A stretch of DNA of 64,000 nucleotides from Janthinobacterium saanense. GTDB lineage: Bacteria > Pseudomonadota > Gammaproteobacteria > Burkholderiales > Burkholderiaceae_D. The position numbers and the translations under genes are program-made. The notes beneath the pieces are model-generated. The model had not been told where the DNA came from, did no database searches, and saw only the letters and a program-made list of their open reading frames with translations. Shown here piece by piece: positions 30,322-41,400 of the stretch; positions within the stretch are counted from its first letter, which is position 1, and every line of letters starts with the position of its first letter. The stretch lies in the NCBI RefSeq assembly GCF_014200675.1, contig NZ_JACHCI010000018.1:61361-125360 (forward strand), written 5' to 3'.

Positions 30322-33300
30322 ATGAAAATTTCCCGTACGCTTGCCTTACTGTTATTGTCTGCCGGATTGCTGGGCACTGCCGCCACGCAAGCGCTGGCGG
30401 CCGCTGTTTCCGCGCCTGCCGCCAGCACCGCTGCTGCGGCAGCTACCTCCAACGCCTATTTCCGTTTTCCCGCCATCCGTGGCGACACCGTGGTGTTCAC
30501 GGCTGAAGGCGACCTGTGGAAAACCAGCGTGCGCGGCGGCCAGGCCGAGCGCCTGACTACGCATCCCGGCTATGAAACCAACGCGGCCATTTCGCGCGAC
30601 GGCTTGTGGGTAGCGTTTTCCGCTTCCTATGAAGGCGCGCAGGAAGCGTATGTGATGCCGGTCGCCGGCGGTTTGCCGCGCCGTATTTCTTTTGATAATG
30701 GCGGCGTGGTGGTGCTGGGCTGGACGGCGCAGGGCGAAGTACTGGTCAGTACGCAAAACACGGACGGCCCCGCCTCGCGGCGCGTGGTGGCCGCCATCGA
30801 TCCCGTGAAACAGACGCGGCGCGTATTTCCCGTGGCCGACGCGAATGACGCCGTGCTCGACGACGCCGGCAAGACCTTGTACTTCACGCGTTTCGGCCTA
30901 GCGGCAACCAATGACAATGTACGCAACTATCGTGGCGGCGCGCATGCGCAGCTGTGGCGCTATGAGCTCGACGGCAAGGCCGAGGCCGTGCCGCTGATCG
31001 CCGATGCGGCCGTGCGCGCAGGCAATAACAAGCGCCCCATGTGGTGGCAGGGCCGCGTGTACTACATCAGCGATGCGGGCGGCAGCGACAATCTGTGGAG
31101 CATGCTGCCCGATGGCTCCGACCGCCGCGTGCTGACCAGCTACAAGGAGTGGGATGTGCGCAACGCCTCCCTGGGCGACGGCAAGATCGTCTACCAGCTG
31201 GGCGCCGACCTGCATGTGCTCGATCTGGCCGCGCCTGCCGCCGGTCCATCGCAGCCGCTGCCGATCAGCCTGGTGTCGGACTTCGACCAGCAGCGCGCGC
31301 GCCAGATCCGCTCGCCGCTCGATACCCTCTCCAGCGTGCAAATCTCTGGCAAGGATGAGCGCATCATCGTCACGGCACGCGGCCGCGTCAGCATCGCCGG
31401 CACGGGCAGCTTGCGCCGGGTCGATATCGCCATTCCGGAAGGTGCGCGGGCGCGCGACGCGGTGTTTTCCAGCGATGAAAAATCCGTGTTTGCGATTGTC
31501 GACACGACCGGTGAAAACGAAATCTGGAAATATGCCGCCGATGGTTCGGGGCCGGGTGAGCGCCTGACCACGCAGGGCGACAACCACCGCTGGAAGCTGT
31601 ACCCATCGCCGGACGGCCGCTGGCTGGCGCACACCGACAAGAAAGGCCGCTTCTGGCTGCTGGACTTGGCTACCAAGGCCAATCTGCTGATCGATGACGC
31701 GGGCAAGGCGGGCGTGGACAAGCACGATGAAGTGTTATGGTCGCCCGACAGCCGCAACCTGGCCCTGGTACGTCCGGCCAGCGACCAGCAGCGCGAGCAG
31801 ATCGGCCTGTACAACCTGGCTTCCAAACAATTGCACTTCGTCACCAGCGACCGTTATATGTCTGGTTCGCCCGTGTTTTCGACGGACGGCCGCTGGCTGT
31901 ATTTCCTGTCTGACCGCAATTTTAAATTGTCCAATGGTTCGCCATGGGGTGACCGCAATATGGGCCCGGTATTTGACAAGCGTACGGGTGTGTATGCGCT
32001 GGCGTTGCAGCCGGGCAACCGTTTCCCCTTCCAGCCCGACGATGAGCTGAGCCGCCCTGGCGTCAAGCCGGCCGAAACGGACGATGAAAAGGCCGCTGAG
32101 CAGGCTGCCGAAAAGGCGCTGGAAAAAGCCGGCGGCAAGACGGCGGCGAAGAAAGATCCCAAGGCCTTGCCTGACATCGTGTATGCGGGCCTGGCCGAGC
32201 GCTTGTACGAAGTGCCGCTGGCAGCGGGGAACTACAGCGGCCTGGACGTCGATGACAAGCGGCTGTATTTCCTCGACCGCGACATGGGCGAGAACAAGGC
32301 CAGCCTGAAGACCCTGGCGATTGGTAACGCCGGTTCCAAGCCGGAACTGCTGGTGGCCGGCGTGCGCGATTTTGATCTGGCGCGCGACAAGAAGCATCTG
32401 TACTACCGCACGGCGGCGCCGAATGGTCCCGGCGACATGCTGGTGATCGAAGCGGGCGCCAAGCTGCCGTCCGACCTGTCGAAAGCCAAGGTCAAGATCG
32501 ATGACTGGACCTTTATTTCCAATCCGCGCCTGGAATGGAAACAGATGTTCAACGACGCCTGGCGCTTGCACCGCGACTTCCTGTTCGACGCCAAGATGCG
32601 CGGCGTGGACTGGAACGCTGCGCGCGCCCGGTATGCGCCGCTGGTGGACCGCGTGACGGACCGCGCCGAACTCAATGACGTGCTGGGCATGATGGTGGCC
32701 GAAGTGGGCGCCCTGCATTCGCAGATCCGTCCCGGCGAATTGCGCCGCACGGAACAGGAAGGCACGCCGGCCGGCCTGGGCGCGGTATTGGTGAAAACGG
32801 CTGCCGGCTACAAGGTCGAGCATATCTATCGCAGCGAGCCGGAACTGCCCTCCGGGCGCGCACCGCTGGCGCGTCCCGAAGTGGATGTCAAGGAAGGCGA
32901 CGTGATCACGGCCGTCAATGGCAAGGATGTATTGGCTGCGCGCGATATCAGCGATTTGCTGCTGAATCAGGCCGACAAGCAGGTACTGCTGCAGGTAAAA
33001 CGGGGCAATGCCGCGCCGCGCGCCCTGATCGTCACACCGGTGAACATGGCCAAACAGACGGCGCTGCGTTATGGCGACTGGGAACTGAGCCGCGCCGAAC
33101 AGGTGGCCAAAGCCTCGCAAGGGCGTATCGGTTATCTGCACCTGCGGGCTATGGTCGATAGCGACATCGCTTCGTTTGCGCGCGATTTTTACGCCAATAT
33201 CAACCGCGATGGCCTGATCATCGATGTGCGCCGCAATAACGGCGGCAATATCGATAGCTGGGTGATAGAAAAACTGCTGCGCAAGGCCTGGGCTTACTGG

Positions 33301-33723
33301 GCGCCGCCCGGCGTGCAGCCATCGCCGAACATGCAGAACAGCTTCCGCGGCCATCTGGTGGTGCTGGTCGATGAGCTGACCTATTCCGATGGCGAGACGT
33401 TCGCCGCCGGCATCAAGGCCCTGGGCCTGGCGCCGCTGGTCGGCCAGCGCACTGCGGGCGCTGGCGTGTGGCTCAGCGATAATACGCGTTTGAGCGACAA
33501 CGGCATGGCGCGCGTGGCTGAAAATGGCCAGTTCGGCATCGATGGCCAATGGCTGATCGAAGGCGTGGGCGTGGTGCCTGACGTGGTGGTGGAAAATCCG
33601 CCGCACGACACCTTCAATGGCGGCGACCGCCAGCTGGACGTGGCGCTGGACCTGCTGGCGAAAAAGCTCAAGGACCAGCCGCTGCCGCGCTTCCAGCCGC
33701 AAGTGATCCCGGCCTTGAACTAA
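30322..33723 (+). CDS. tricorn-like S41 protease, exported
   Basis: A 1133-residue protein of the tricorn/S41 type. The signal peptide is MKISRTLALLLLSAGLLGTA with the cut after ALA. The start is 30322, because upstream in-frame residues do not look like a signal. Order: six-bladed propeller about 45-330 (FRFPAIRGDTVVFTAEGDLW), second propeller about 330-640, a charged Ala/Lys/Glu insertion at about 595-620 (AAEQAAEKALEKAGGK), core helices, a PDZ about 815-900, and an S41 catalytic domain with LTYSDGETFAAGIKALG and the GAGVW oxyanion region. Probably a periplasmic peptidase that trims oligopeptides. Its terminator follows at once. Confidence 0.9.
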   Translation: MKISRTLALLLLSAGLLGTAATQALAAAVSAPAASTAAAAATSNAYFRFPAIRGDTVVFTAEGDLWKTSVRGGQAERLTTHPGYETNAAISRDGLWVAFSASYEGAQEAYVMPVAGGLPRRISFDNGGVVVLGWTAQGEVLVSTQNTDGPASRRVVAAIDPVKQTRRVFPVADANDAVLDDAGKTLYFTRFGLAATNDNVRNYRGGAHAQLWRYELDGKAEAVPLIADAAVRAGNNKRPMWWQGRVYYISDAGGSDNLWSMLPDGSDRRVLTSYKEWDVRNASLGDGKIVYQLGADLHVLDLAAPAAGPSQPLPISLVSDFDQQRARQIRSPLDTLSSVQISGKDERIIVTARGRVSIAGTGSLRRVDIAIPEGARARDAVFSSDEKSVFAIVDTTGENEIWKYAADGSGPGERLTTQGDNHRWKLYPSPDGRWLAHTDKKGRFWLLDLATKANLLIDDAGKAGVDKHDEVLWSPDSRNLALVRPASDQQREQIGLYNLASKQLHFVTSDRYMSGSPVFSTDGRWLYFLSDRNFKLSNGSPWGDRNMGPVFDKRTGVYALALQPGNRFPFQPDDELSRPGVKPAETDDEKAAEQAAEKALEKAGGKTAAKKDPKALPDIVYAGLAERLYEVPLAAGNYSGLDVDDKRLYFLDRDMGENKASLKTLAIGNAGSKPELLVAGVRDFDLARDKKHLYYRTAAPNGPGDMLVIEAGAKLPSDLSKAKVKIDDWTFISNPRLEWKQMFNDAWRLHRDFLFDAKMRGVDWNAARARYAPLVDRVTDRAELNDVLGMMVAEVGALHSQIRPGELRRTEQEGTPAGLGAVLVKTAAGYKVEHIYRSEPELPSGRAPLARPEVDVKEGDVITAVNGKDVLAARDISDLLLNQADKQVLLQVKRGNAAPRALIVTPVNMAKQTALRYGDWELSRAEQVAKASQGRIGYLHLRAMVDSDIASFARDFYANINRDGLIIDVRRNNGGNIDSWVIEKLLRKAWAYWAPPGVQPSPNMQNSFRGHLVVLVDELTYSDGETFAAGIKALGLAPLVGQRTAGAGVWLSDNTRLSDNGMARVAENGQFGIDGQWLIEGVGVVPDVVVENPPHDTFNGGDRQLDVALDLLAKKLKDQPLPRFQPQVIPALN

Positions 33724-33745
33724 AGCCGGTGCATGCTTGATCCAG

Positions 33746-33776
33746 ACGCCCGGAATATTTTCCGGGCGTTTTTTTT
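33746..33776 (+). terminator. terminator of the tricorn-like gene
   Basis: A nine-base-pair stem (33746-33754 and 33761-33769, ACGCCCGGA/TCCGGGCGT) with a six-base loop and eight T. Confidence 0.9.
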
Positions 33777-33780
33777 GTAC

Positions 33781-34833
33781 CTACAGGCTGGCGATGCCCT
33801 TGAATTGCTGGACGCGCCGGCGCGATACTTCGACCAGAGCGCCATCTGCCAGATGCAGGTCCAGGCCTTCCGATGCGTTTGCTGCCACCCTGGCGATATG
33901 GGCCAGGTTGACGATCTGGCGGCGGTTGGCGCGGAAGAAGTGTTGAGGATCCAGGCGCTCTTCCAGCTGGCTCAGGGAGCGCAGCATCAAGGGCCGCTGC
34001 GCGTCGAAAAACACGCGCGTGTAATTGCCTTCCGATTCCAGCAAGCGGATGGCATCGAGCGGAACAAACCAGCAGCGCTCGCCATCCTTGATGAAGACCT
34101 TGCGCGGCGCGGGCGCGGCCATCGCTTGTACGCGTGTCCCGGCCCGTGCCAGCGCCGCCGCCAGGCGTGTCGCTTGTACGGGTTTTTGCAAATAATCGAG
34201 GGCGCTCACTTCAAACGCCTGCAGCGCATACTGGTCGAAAGCCGTGCAAAAGATGACGTCCGGCACATCGTCGAGTGCGGCCAGCAAGTCGAAGCCGGAA
34301 GCGCCTGGCATCTGCACGTCAAGCAGCAGCAAATCTGGCTGCAGCGCGCGCAGTTCTGCCTCCCGCGCCTGCAACTGCAGTTGCAGCGTTTCCGCTTCGA
34401 GCCTGCCGGCGCGGCGCAGCGATAGTACGGTGAAATAAAAAACGGTCCAGACAAAGAACACGGCGAACCAGAACAGCAGTGCGCCGGGTAGCCAGGCGAC
34501 GCCATGCAGGACATCGGCCGGGTACATGGTGTAAAAGGCCGCCGTGACGTTCATGGTCTGTATGGCTGCCAGCAGCGCCAGCGAGGGCAGGATGCGTTTC
34601 CAGCGCAGGCCATGCTTCGCCCACCCGCGCCGGCGCAAAATACCGTGCCACAGGTGCGACAGCAGCAATCCGCCCAGCGAGGCCCAGCAGGCGATGGAAA
34701 CGACGATGCGTAGCTGAGAAGCGCCGCCGTACACGCTGTTAAACAGCGTTAGCGCACCCCAGCCGGCCAGCTGGAACGTCCAGTACCAGTTGATGCGTGC
34801 CAGCAGGGGCGGGCGGTCGGCGGCAGCTGTCAT
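33781..34833 (-). CDS. LytS-LytTR fusion: kinase N-terminus joined to truncated response regulator
   Basis: A 350-residue chimera. Residues 1-140 contain about four membrane helices and then a coiled coil (RLEAETLQLQLQAREAE), the sensor part of a LytS-type (His_kinase) sensor. Normally ALQAQINPHFLFN would follow. Instead, at about residues 163-166 (nucleotides near 34341), the text switches to PDLLLLDVQMPGASGFDLL, the middle of a receiver domain, and ends in a LytTR DNA-binding domain (about 248-350: ESEGNYTRVFF, FFRANRRQIVN). Asp172 is kept, but the first roughly 47 receiver residues, with the acidic pocket, are missing, and no ATPase or His box exists. It starts three bases after the hydrolase stop with no clear ribosome site. 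Confidence 0.85.
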   Translation of the reverse strand: MTAAADRPPLLARINWYWTFQLAGWGALTLFNSVYGGASQLRIVVSIACWASLGGLLLSHLWHGILRRRGWAKHGLRWKRILPSLALLAAIQTMNVTAAFYTMYPADVLHGVAWLPGALLFWFAVFFVWTVFYFTVLSLRRAGRLEAETLQLQLQAREAELRALQPDLLLLDVQMPGASGFDLLAALDDVPDVIFCTAFDQYALQAFEVSALDYLQKPVQATRLAAALARAGTRVQAMAAPAPRKVFIKDGERCWFVPLDAIRLLESEGNYTRVFFDAQRPLMLRSLSQLEERLDPQHFFRANRRQIVNLAHIARVAANASEGLDLHLADGALVEVSRRRVQQFKGIASL

Positions 34834-34836
34834 GGT

Positions 34837-35709
34837 CTAGTTCAGGAACTGTTCGATGCGCCCGAACATCCAGTCAGGCTGGTCGTACATGATGAAGTGG
34901 CGCGCCGTGTCCGCCATCTCTATTTTTACGCCTGGCATTTGTGCATACTGGCTGCGGAAGGTTTGTTCGATGGCAGCGCGCGGTGCGTAATCCTTGTAGG
35001 CGATCCAGGTACCCAGCACCAGGGTGGGCGAGGAAATGCGCGCCACATCCTGGCGCAGGTCGCTGGCGATCAGGGTGCCCATGGCGTTGATCACGGTGTC
35101 CTTATCGGAGCGCTGGCCCCAGGCGATGATGCGTTCCACGTCGGCTGGGGCAGTGACCATGGTGCTGACGGTATGGCGCTGGCCGGTGGCAAAGCTGGCG
35201 CCATCCTGATTGCGCATGAAGTCCTGCATCTGTTTTGCCGATTGCTGCAGCTGCTCCTTGCTGATGTTGCTCGATTGAGTAGCGCCTAGCGCCGGCAGCG
35301 AGTCGACAATCACCAGTTTGCCGGTTTGCTGCGGATGGTCGATCGCCAGTTTCAAGGCCAGGAAACCGCCCAGGCTATGGCCGATGATGGTCGGCTGGCC
35401 CAGCTTTTGCGCCACGATGTAGTCGCTCAGTTGCTGCTCGGTTTGCGCCAGTAAATCACCGGCGATGGGCGCTGCGCCGGCAAACCCAGCCAGTGTCAGC
35501 ACATGGCATTGGCGCCGGGTTTGCGGGCCGCACAGACGGGCCACCGTGGATTGCCATACTTCGCCAGACGAGGCCAGGCCGGGAATCAGGATGATGGGCT
35601 GGCCCTGGCCGGTGACGTCCACCGTGAAGGCTGCTGGCGTTGCAGCCTGGGTAGAGACGGACAGCAATACGCCAGCGAGCAAGGTCAATGTTGGTATTGT
35701 TCGTTTCAT
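34837..35709 (-). CDS. exported alpha/beta hydrolase
   Basis: A 290-residue hydrolase of unknown substrate. The signal peptide MKRTIPTLTLLAGVLLSVST is followed by QAATPAAF. The fold signatures are IILIPGLASSGEVW, the nucleophile elbow GHSLGGFLALKLA (Ser), the acid in a GTWIAYKDYAPR region, and the His near ARHFIMYDQPD. Strong AGGAGG lies eight bases before the ATG. It reads into the fusion gene, so in an ancestral locus the order was presumably hydrolase, sensor, regulator (inference). Confidence 0.87.
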   Translation of the reverse strand: MKRTIPTLTLLAGVLLSVSTQAATPAAFTVDVTGQGQPIILIPGLASSGEVWQSTVARLCGPQTRRQCHVLTLAGFAGAAPIAGDLLAQTEQQLSDYIVAQKLGQPTIIGHSLGGFLALKLAIDHPQQTGKLVIVDSLPALGATQSSNISKEQLQQSAKQMQDFMRNQDGASFATGQRHTVSTMVTAPADVERIIAWGQRSDKDTVINAMGTLIASDLRQDVARISSPTLVLGTWIAYKDYAPRAAIEQTFRSQYAQMPGVKIEMADTARHFIMYDQPDWMFGRIEQFLN

Positions 35710-35807
35710 GTTGTGTTACCTCCTTGACCACGATGCTATTGCTTCGCGTGCCTGCGCGCCAGCGTAGCGGGATGAGTGGCGGCCGGCGAGGATGAGCGGT
35801 AGCCGTA

Positions 35808-36713
35808 TCAGATCCATATGTCCTGCTCTTCCCCATCTTCAGGAAGATAGGTCAGGTACTGCACCATGCGTGGAAAGGCGCCGTGGTTGGCGCTGGCGCA
35901 ATGGGGCAGCGCCTGGTGCCAGATGATGAAGTCGCCGGCCTGGCCTTCGACGGGTTCAGGATGCAGATGCGCGATGGCCCGCTCGCGTGGCGCCTGAGCG
36001 GGCGGCACGCTGGCCAGCCAGTCGCCGCTGCGGTGCTGGAATCCCGGCACACAGTGGAAAGCGCCATGCCCGGCGGGGCAGTCGGACAGATACAGCATGC
36101 CTTGCAGCTTGAAGGGGATCGGCTGCTGCAGGCTGCAGTCCCAGTGCAGCGGGCTGCCCATGAAGCGGTAGTTGGCCGTTTCGGGTGGATTGAAACTGAC
36201 CTTGTCTATCGTCGGGTAAATGGCCTGATTGCCATACAGCTGCTGATAGGCGCGGCGGATGCGTACATTGTGCCGGTTTGCTGCCAGTGCGCGGTGATCT
36301 GAAAACTGCAGCATCAGCCCCCGCTTTGCCGGGTGGGGCTGGTACCACGATGCGGGGTCGCCCGGGCTGGCGTCCAGAAAGTCCCAGATGGCCGCCTGGG
36401 CAGCCAGGCATTGCGTTTGCGGCACGGCGTTGCGCAGCACCAGATAGCCGTGTTCACCCCAGAATTGCAGCTCGGCGTCGGTCAGCACGTCTTCGTGCGG
36501 CAGCAGCGCTTCGGGCGGCAGGGGACGCGTGCGCGCCGCTATCCACCGCGTGAATCCATCTTCGGTGGGCCGTTCCTGAAACAGGAATTGCAAGGTCTCT
36601 TCCAGTGAAATGCCGCGCGCATACAGCGCCTGGATTTCCTGCCGGCTGTTGGCCGCTGTGCCCCCCTGTCTGCAGCGTTGCCACAAGCCGTGCAGGATGA
36701 TCCCGTCGTCCAT
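35808..36713 (-). CDS. PhyH-type Fe(II)/2-oxoglutarate dioxygenase
   Basis: A 301-residue oxygenase. The ATG at 36713 is five bases after the stop of the upstream regulator gene; the open frame extends further up but only inside that gene. Metal-binding residues are visible: HWD at about 191-193 (GSPLHWDCSL) and His at about 270 (ALPHCASANHG). The beta-roll strands around QGMLYLSDCPAGHGAFHCVP fit the phytanoyl-CoA dioxygenase family. Substrate unknown. Co-transcribed with, and probably controlled by, the PrpR-like activator. Confidence 0.85.
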   Translation of the reverse strand: MDDGIILHGLWQRCRQGGTAANSRQEIQALYARGISLEETLQFLFQERPTEDGFTRWIAARTRPLPPEALLPHEDVLTDAELQFWGEHGYLVLRNAVPQTQCLAAQAAIWDFLDASPGDPASWYQPHPAKRGLMLQFSDHRALAANRHNVRIRRAYQQLYGNQAIYPTIDKVSFNPPETANYRFMGSPLHWDCSLQQPIPFKLQGMLYLSDCPAGHGAFHCVPGFQHRSGDWLASVPPAQAPRERAIAHLHPEPVEGQAGDFIIWHQALPHCASANHGAFPRMVQYLTYLPEDGEEQDIWI

Positions 36714-36718
36714 CGGCC

Positions 36719-38332
36719 TCAGCCAGCGCGCAGCCGGCGCCAGAAGGTGGTGCGGCTTACGCCCATGTATTGGGCGGCGGCGTCGTGGCGCCCACCGAAG
36801 CGTGCCAGTACTTCGGCCGCGCTTTCCTGCAGCACCGGCGGCACTGGGACGGTGGCGACCGGTGCTTGTGGCGTGATGCTGGCCAGTTCGGGCGCCACCG
36901 CCAGCATGAAGCCCGGCGTCAGCGCCTGCAGCGGTTCGGCGGCCAGGAATAGCGCCAGGCGCTCGGCCAGGTTGCGCAATTCGCGCACATTGCCGGGCCA
37001 GTTGTAGCGGCGCAGCAGCGGGGCGCAGGCGATAATTTCCGCGTGCAGGTTGGGATGCGGGCGGGCGCCCAGCGCGGCCAGTGCGTTTTTCAGCGACCAT
37101 TCAAGCAGGCCGATGATATCGCCGCTCCGTTCGCGCAAGGCGGGCAGGTGCAGGCGCAGCACGGCCAGCCGGTAGAACAGGTCGGCGCGGAAGCGGCCTT
37201 CGCGGATGCGCTGCTCCAGGTCGCAATGGGTGGCGCTGATGATGCGCACATTGATGGCGATCGGGCGCGTGCCGCCCACGCGCACCACTTCGCGTTCTTC
37301 CAGCACGCGCAGCAAGCGCGTTTGCAGGGCCAGCGGCATTTCACCGATTTCATCGAGGAAGAGGGTGCCGTGGTTGGCTGCTTCGAACAGGCCGGCATGG
37401 CCACCGCGCCGCGCGCCCGTGAAGGCGCCGTCTTCGTGGCCGAACAGTTCCGATTCCAGCAAGGACTCGGCGATGGCGCCGCAATTGATCGCCAGGAAAG
37501 GCCGGTTTGCGCCCAGGCTGCGCGGGCTTTCGCGGTGGATCGCTTGCGCCACCAGTTCCTTGCCGCTACCCGTTTCGCCCTGGATCAGCACTGTCGCTGG
37601 CGAGCGTCCGAACAGCACCACCGACTGGCGCAGTGCTTCCATCACTTCGGACTCGCCGCGCAGGTCGTGCAAGCCATGTTTGGCGCGCAGGGTATCGGCC
37701 ACGCTGGTGCGGCGCCCGCGGTTCGATTCGAGCTGGGTCAGGCGGGCCAGTTCCAGCGCATCGTCAAAAGCGCGCCGTATGGATGCGGCTGAGTACACGA
37801 AGACGGCGCCCAGGCCAGCCTCTTCGGCCAGGTCCGTCACCAGGCCGGCGCCGACGATGGCTTTTACGCCGGCCGCCTTTAGTTCATTGATCTGCGCGCG
37901 CGCATCTTCTTCGGTGGCGTAGGTGCGCTGGGCCAGTGCAAAACCGAAGGTGGCGGCAAATTCACTCAGTTCCGGCATCGGGTCCTGGTAGGTCACCACC
38001 CCGATGTGCGGCGTGATGCGCCGTGCGCGCGCCAGTGCCTGCATCACGTCGTAGCCGCTGGCCTTGGCGATGATGACGGGCACCGACAGCCGGCTTTTCA
38101 GGTAGGCTCCGTTCGAACCGGCAGCGATCACGGCGTCGCAGCGCTCGGTGGCCATGCGCTCCCGTATGTGGCGTACTGCGTCGTCGAAGCCCAGGTTGAT
38201 CGGTTCGATTTCGGCCAGGTCATCATATTCCAGCGTGATGTCGCGGAACAGGTCGAACAGGCGTGAAACGGACACGGTCCAGATGACGGGCTTGTCGCGG
38301 TGGTCTGGCGGTGGAAGAGGGGAGCGGCGCAT
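36719..38332 (-). CDS. PrpR-like sigma-54-dependent activator
   Basis: A 537-residue enhancer-binding protein. The N-terminal PrpR_N domain (about 15-190: [20 protein letters not shown]) senses a small ligand (2-methylcitrate in true PrpR). The AAA+ core has Walker [16 protein letters not shown], the sigma-54 contact loop [10 protein letters not shown], and [10 protein letters not shown] Fis-type HTH ends the protein ([19 protein letters not shown]). No prpBCD genes are near. It precedes the PhyH gene by five bases, so its target is more likely that oxygenase (inference). Confidence 0.88.
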   Translation of the reverse strand: MRRSPLPPPDHRDKPVIWTVSVSRLFDLFRDITLEYDDLAEIEPINLGFDDAVRHIRERMATERCDAVIAAGSNGAYLKSRLSVPVIIAKASGYDVMQALARARRITPHIGVVTYQDPMPELSEFAATFGFALAQRTYATEEDARAQINELKAAGVKAIVGAGLVTDLAEEAGLGAVFVYSAASIRRAFDDALELARLTQLESNRGRRTSVADTLRAKHGLHDLRGESEVMEALRQSVVLFGRSPATVLIQGETGSGKELVAQAIHRESPRSLGANRPFLAINCGAIAESLLESELFGHEDGAFTGARRGGHAGLFEAANHGTLFLDEIGEMPLALQTRLLRVLEEREVVRVGGTRPIAINVRIISATHCDLEQRIREGRFRADLFYRLAVLRLHLPALRERSGDIIGLLEWSLKNALAALGARPHPNLHAEIIACAPLLRRYNWPGNVRELRNLAERLALFLAAEPLQALTPGFMLAVAPELASITPQAPVATVPVPPVLQESAAEVLARFGGRHDAAAQYMGVSRTTFWRRLRAG

Positions 38333-38465
38333 GGCTTTATTCTAAACGATTTGCTACTGGACATAGAGCACCTCTTCTAGCGATGGAAGTTGGAGAAATG
38401 CACAGAAACTGGGCTATGATCTGTCAGCATCGTGATACCCAGGTGCCTCAACTGACTTGCTGACC

Positions 38466-41400
38466 ATGAACCGCGTGCCGACTTCTTTCCATACCATAGA
38501 CTATGCCTTGCAGCTGATTGCCTTGCCCGCCTGCGCCTGCGATGCCGGTGGTGTGGTGCTGGCGGCGAATAGTGCATTACACAGCCTGTTGGGCATGGAT
38601 GTCACGGGGCAGCTGCTGGCCGACTGCTTCAGCGACACTTACCGGGTCTCGAGCAGCAGCATGCTGCGCGGTGCATTGGGCCCGGCAGGGCGTGAGCGGC
38701 ACTGGGAAAGCAATCTGCAAGGCGGCATCGCGGTGCAAATCTGGAGCAAGCCTTTGCTGCTCGCCGATGCCAGCATGGGCGCGACCCTGGTGTTGGCCGA
38801 TATCAGCGTGCGCCAGATGGACCAGCAGGCGCTGCGCAAGACCTTGCTGGAGCAGCAGGCCATCCTGGAAAGCGCGGCCGTCGGCATCCTCTTTAGCAAG
38901 GCCGGCATCATCGAGGAATGCAATATCCGCGCGGCCGAAATGCTCGGCTATGCGCGCCACCAGCTGACGCGCCTGCCGGGCGTGGCCTTGTACCGCTCGG
39001 CTCAGCACTATCAGGAGCTGGGGCTGGCGGCCACGCCGCTGCTGGCCAAAGGCAAATCCTTTTGCACCGAGCTGGAATTGCGGCGCCAGGATGGCACCTT
39101 GTTCTGGAGCCGCTTGCATGGCCGCGCCGTCGATCCCCTGCATCCTGAGGATGGCACGGTGTGGATCATCGAAGACATCAGCGATCACCGCCGCGACGAG
39201 GACCAGCTGCGCCACGCCATGCTGGAGCAGCAGGCGATCCTGGACAATGCCTCGGTCGGCATACTGTTTTCGCGCTCGCGCCTGATCCTGCGCTGCAATC
39301 CCCGTTTTGCCGAGATGTTTGGCTACACGCAGCAAGAGCTCACGGGCCGCGCGGCGGCCGAGCTGTTTCCTTCACCGGACGCCTATGCGCAGTTCGGCCT
39401 GCAGGCAGCACCGCGACTGGGCCAGGGACTGCCGTATGAACAGGAGGAGGCGCAGTTCCGGCGCCGCGACGGCAGCCTGTTCTGGTGCCGCATCCGCGCC
39501 AATGCCGTCGACCAGGAGCAAAACCAGGAGGGCGCCATCTGGATACTTGAAGATGTCAGCGTCAGCCGCCAGACGCAGATGGAAGTGGCGGCCATCATGA
39601 CCAACGCCTCGGTCAGCATCCTGTTTACCAAGCAGCGCCTGATCACGCGCTACAACACGGGCTTTGCCGAGATGTTCCGCTACCGTGGCGACGAGGCGCT
39701 GGGCTTGTCCGGCCGCGCACTGTATGTATCCCAGCATTCCTACGACATGCTGGGCGCAGCCGCGTTTCCCTTCCTGTCGGTGGGCAAACCGTTCCAGACC
39801 GAAGTGGACATGCAGCGCAGCGACGGCACGACCTTGTGGGCGCAACTGATCGCCTACGTGGTCAACCCGGACGACCCCGGCGCCGGCACCATCTGGATCA
39901 TCGAAGACCGCACGGAAGCGAAGCGCGCCGAAGAATCGCTACGCAATGCGCTGCTGGAAAACCAGGCCATCCTCGACAGCGCCGTGCTGGGCATCGCGGT
40001 AGTCGAAGGCGGCTACAACCTGCGCTGCAACAGCAAGATGGAAGAGCTGTTCGGCTACGGACCGGGCGAGGTCAATCGCCTTTCCGTGCAGGCCCTGTAT
40101 CCGGACCTGGCCTCGTGGAAGGCGGCGCGCGGCGAGACGGCGCGCGATTTCGAGGCGGGCCGCGTGCACATGGCCGAATACCAGCTGGTGCGTAAGGATG
40201 GCAGCCGTTTCTGGGCGCGTCTGTCGGGCCGGCCCTTTGACCTGGCGCAGGTGCATGGGCGTTCGGTATGGATGGTCGACGACGTGACGGCGCGCCGCGA
40301 GGCGGCCGACGCGGTGCGCCGCGCGCGCGATGAACTGGAGCTGCGCGTGTTCGAGCGCACGGCCGAACTGGCCGGCGCCAACACCCAGCTGCAGGATGAA
40401 ATCATCGAGCGGCGCCAGGCCGAGGCGCGCGTGCACCACATGGCGTACCACGATAGCCTGACGGGTTTGCCGAACCGCGCCTTGCTGACGGACCGCCTGG
40501 AGCGTGCCATTTTGGCGTCGCAGCGCTCGGCGCGCAAGCTGGCCGTGATGTTCATCGACCTGGACCGCTTCAAGACCATCAACGATTCGCTGGGCCATAT
40601 GACGGGCGACAGCCTGCTCAAGGAAGTGGCCAGCCGGCTGTGCCGCGCGGTGCGCGCCAGCGATACGGTGGCGCGCCTGGGCGGCGATGAATTCGTGGTG
40701 CTGGTGCCGGGCATACGGGGCGCCGACGAGGCAGCGCGCGTGGCCGAGAAAATCATCGAATCGTTGATGCCGGCGTTCCCCATCGATGGCCATGTGCTGC
40801 ACATTACGCCGTCGATCGGCATCTGCGTGTATCCGGACGACGGTGGCGATGTCGACGCCTTGATGCGCCATGCCGACGCGGCCATGTATCACGCCAAGGG
40901 CAATGGCCGCAACAACTACCAGTTCTTCACGCACGCCATGAACCAGGCGGCGGCCCTGCATTTTGACCTGGAAAGCAGCTTGCGCACGGCGCTGGCGCAG
41001 GACCAGTTCGAGCTGGTTTACCAGCCCGTCATCGATATCGCCACGCGCAGCCTGCACGGCATGGAAGTGCTGCTGCGCTGGCGCCGCCCCGGTCACGGCC
41101 TGGTGCTGCCGGACCGCTTCATTCCCATCATGGAAGAAAACGGCCTGATCGTACCTGTCGGCGAATGGGTGATGCGGCGCGCCTGCGAGCAAAGCATGGC
41201 CTGGCAGGCGCAGGGCTTGCTGCCAGTGCCGCTGGCGGTGAATCTGTCGCCACGCCAGTTCATGCACAAGGGCCTGGTGGCGTCGATTGCCGCCATCTTG
41301 CGCGAGAGCGGCATCGATCCGGCCTTGCTGGAGTTTGAGATTACGGAGACGGCGCTGATGCAGCATGGCGAACACACGCTAGACATTTTGCGGCAGATTA

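Noticed and set aside
31735..33702. A 655-codon frame antisense to the tricorn-like gene
   Set aside because: Shadow frame with no recognisable motif.
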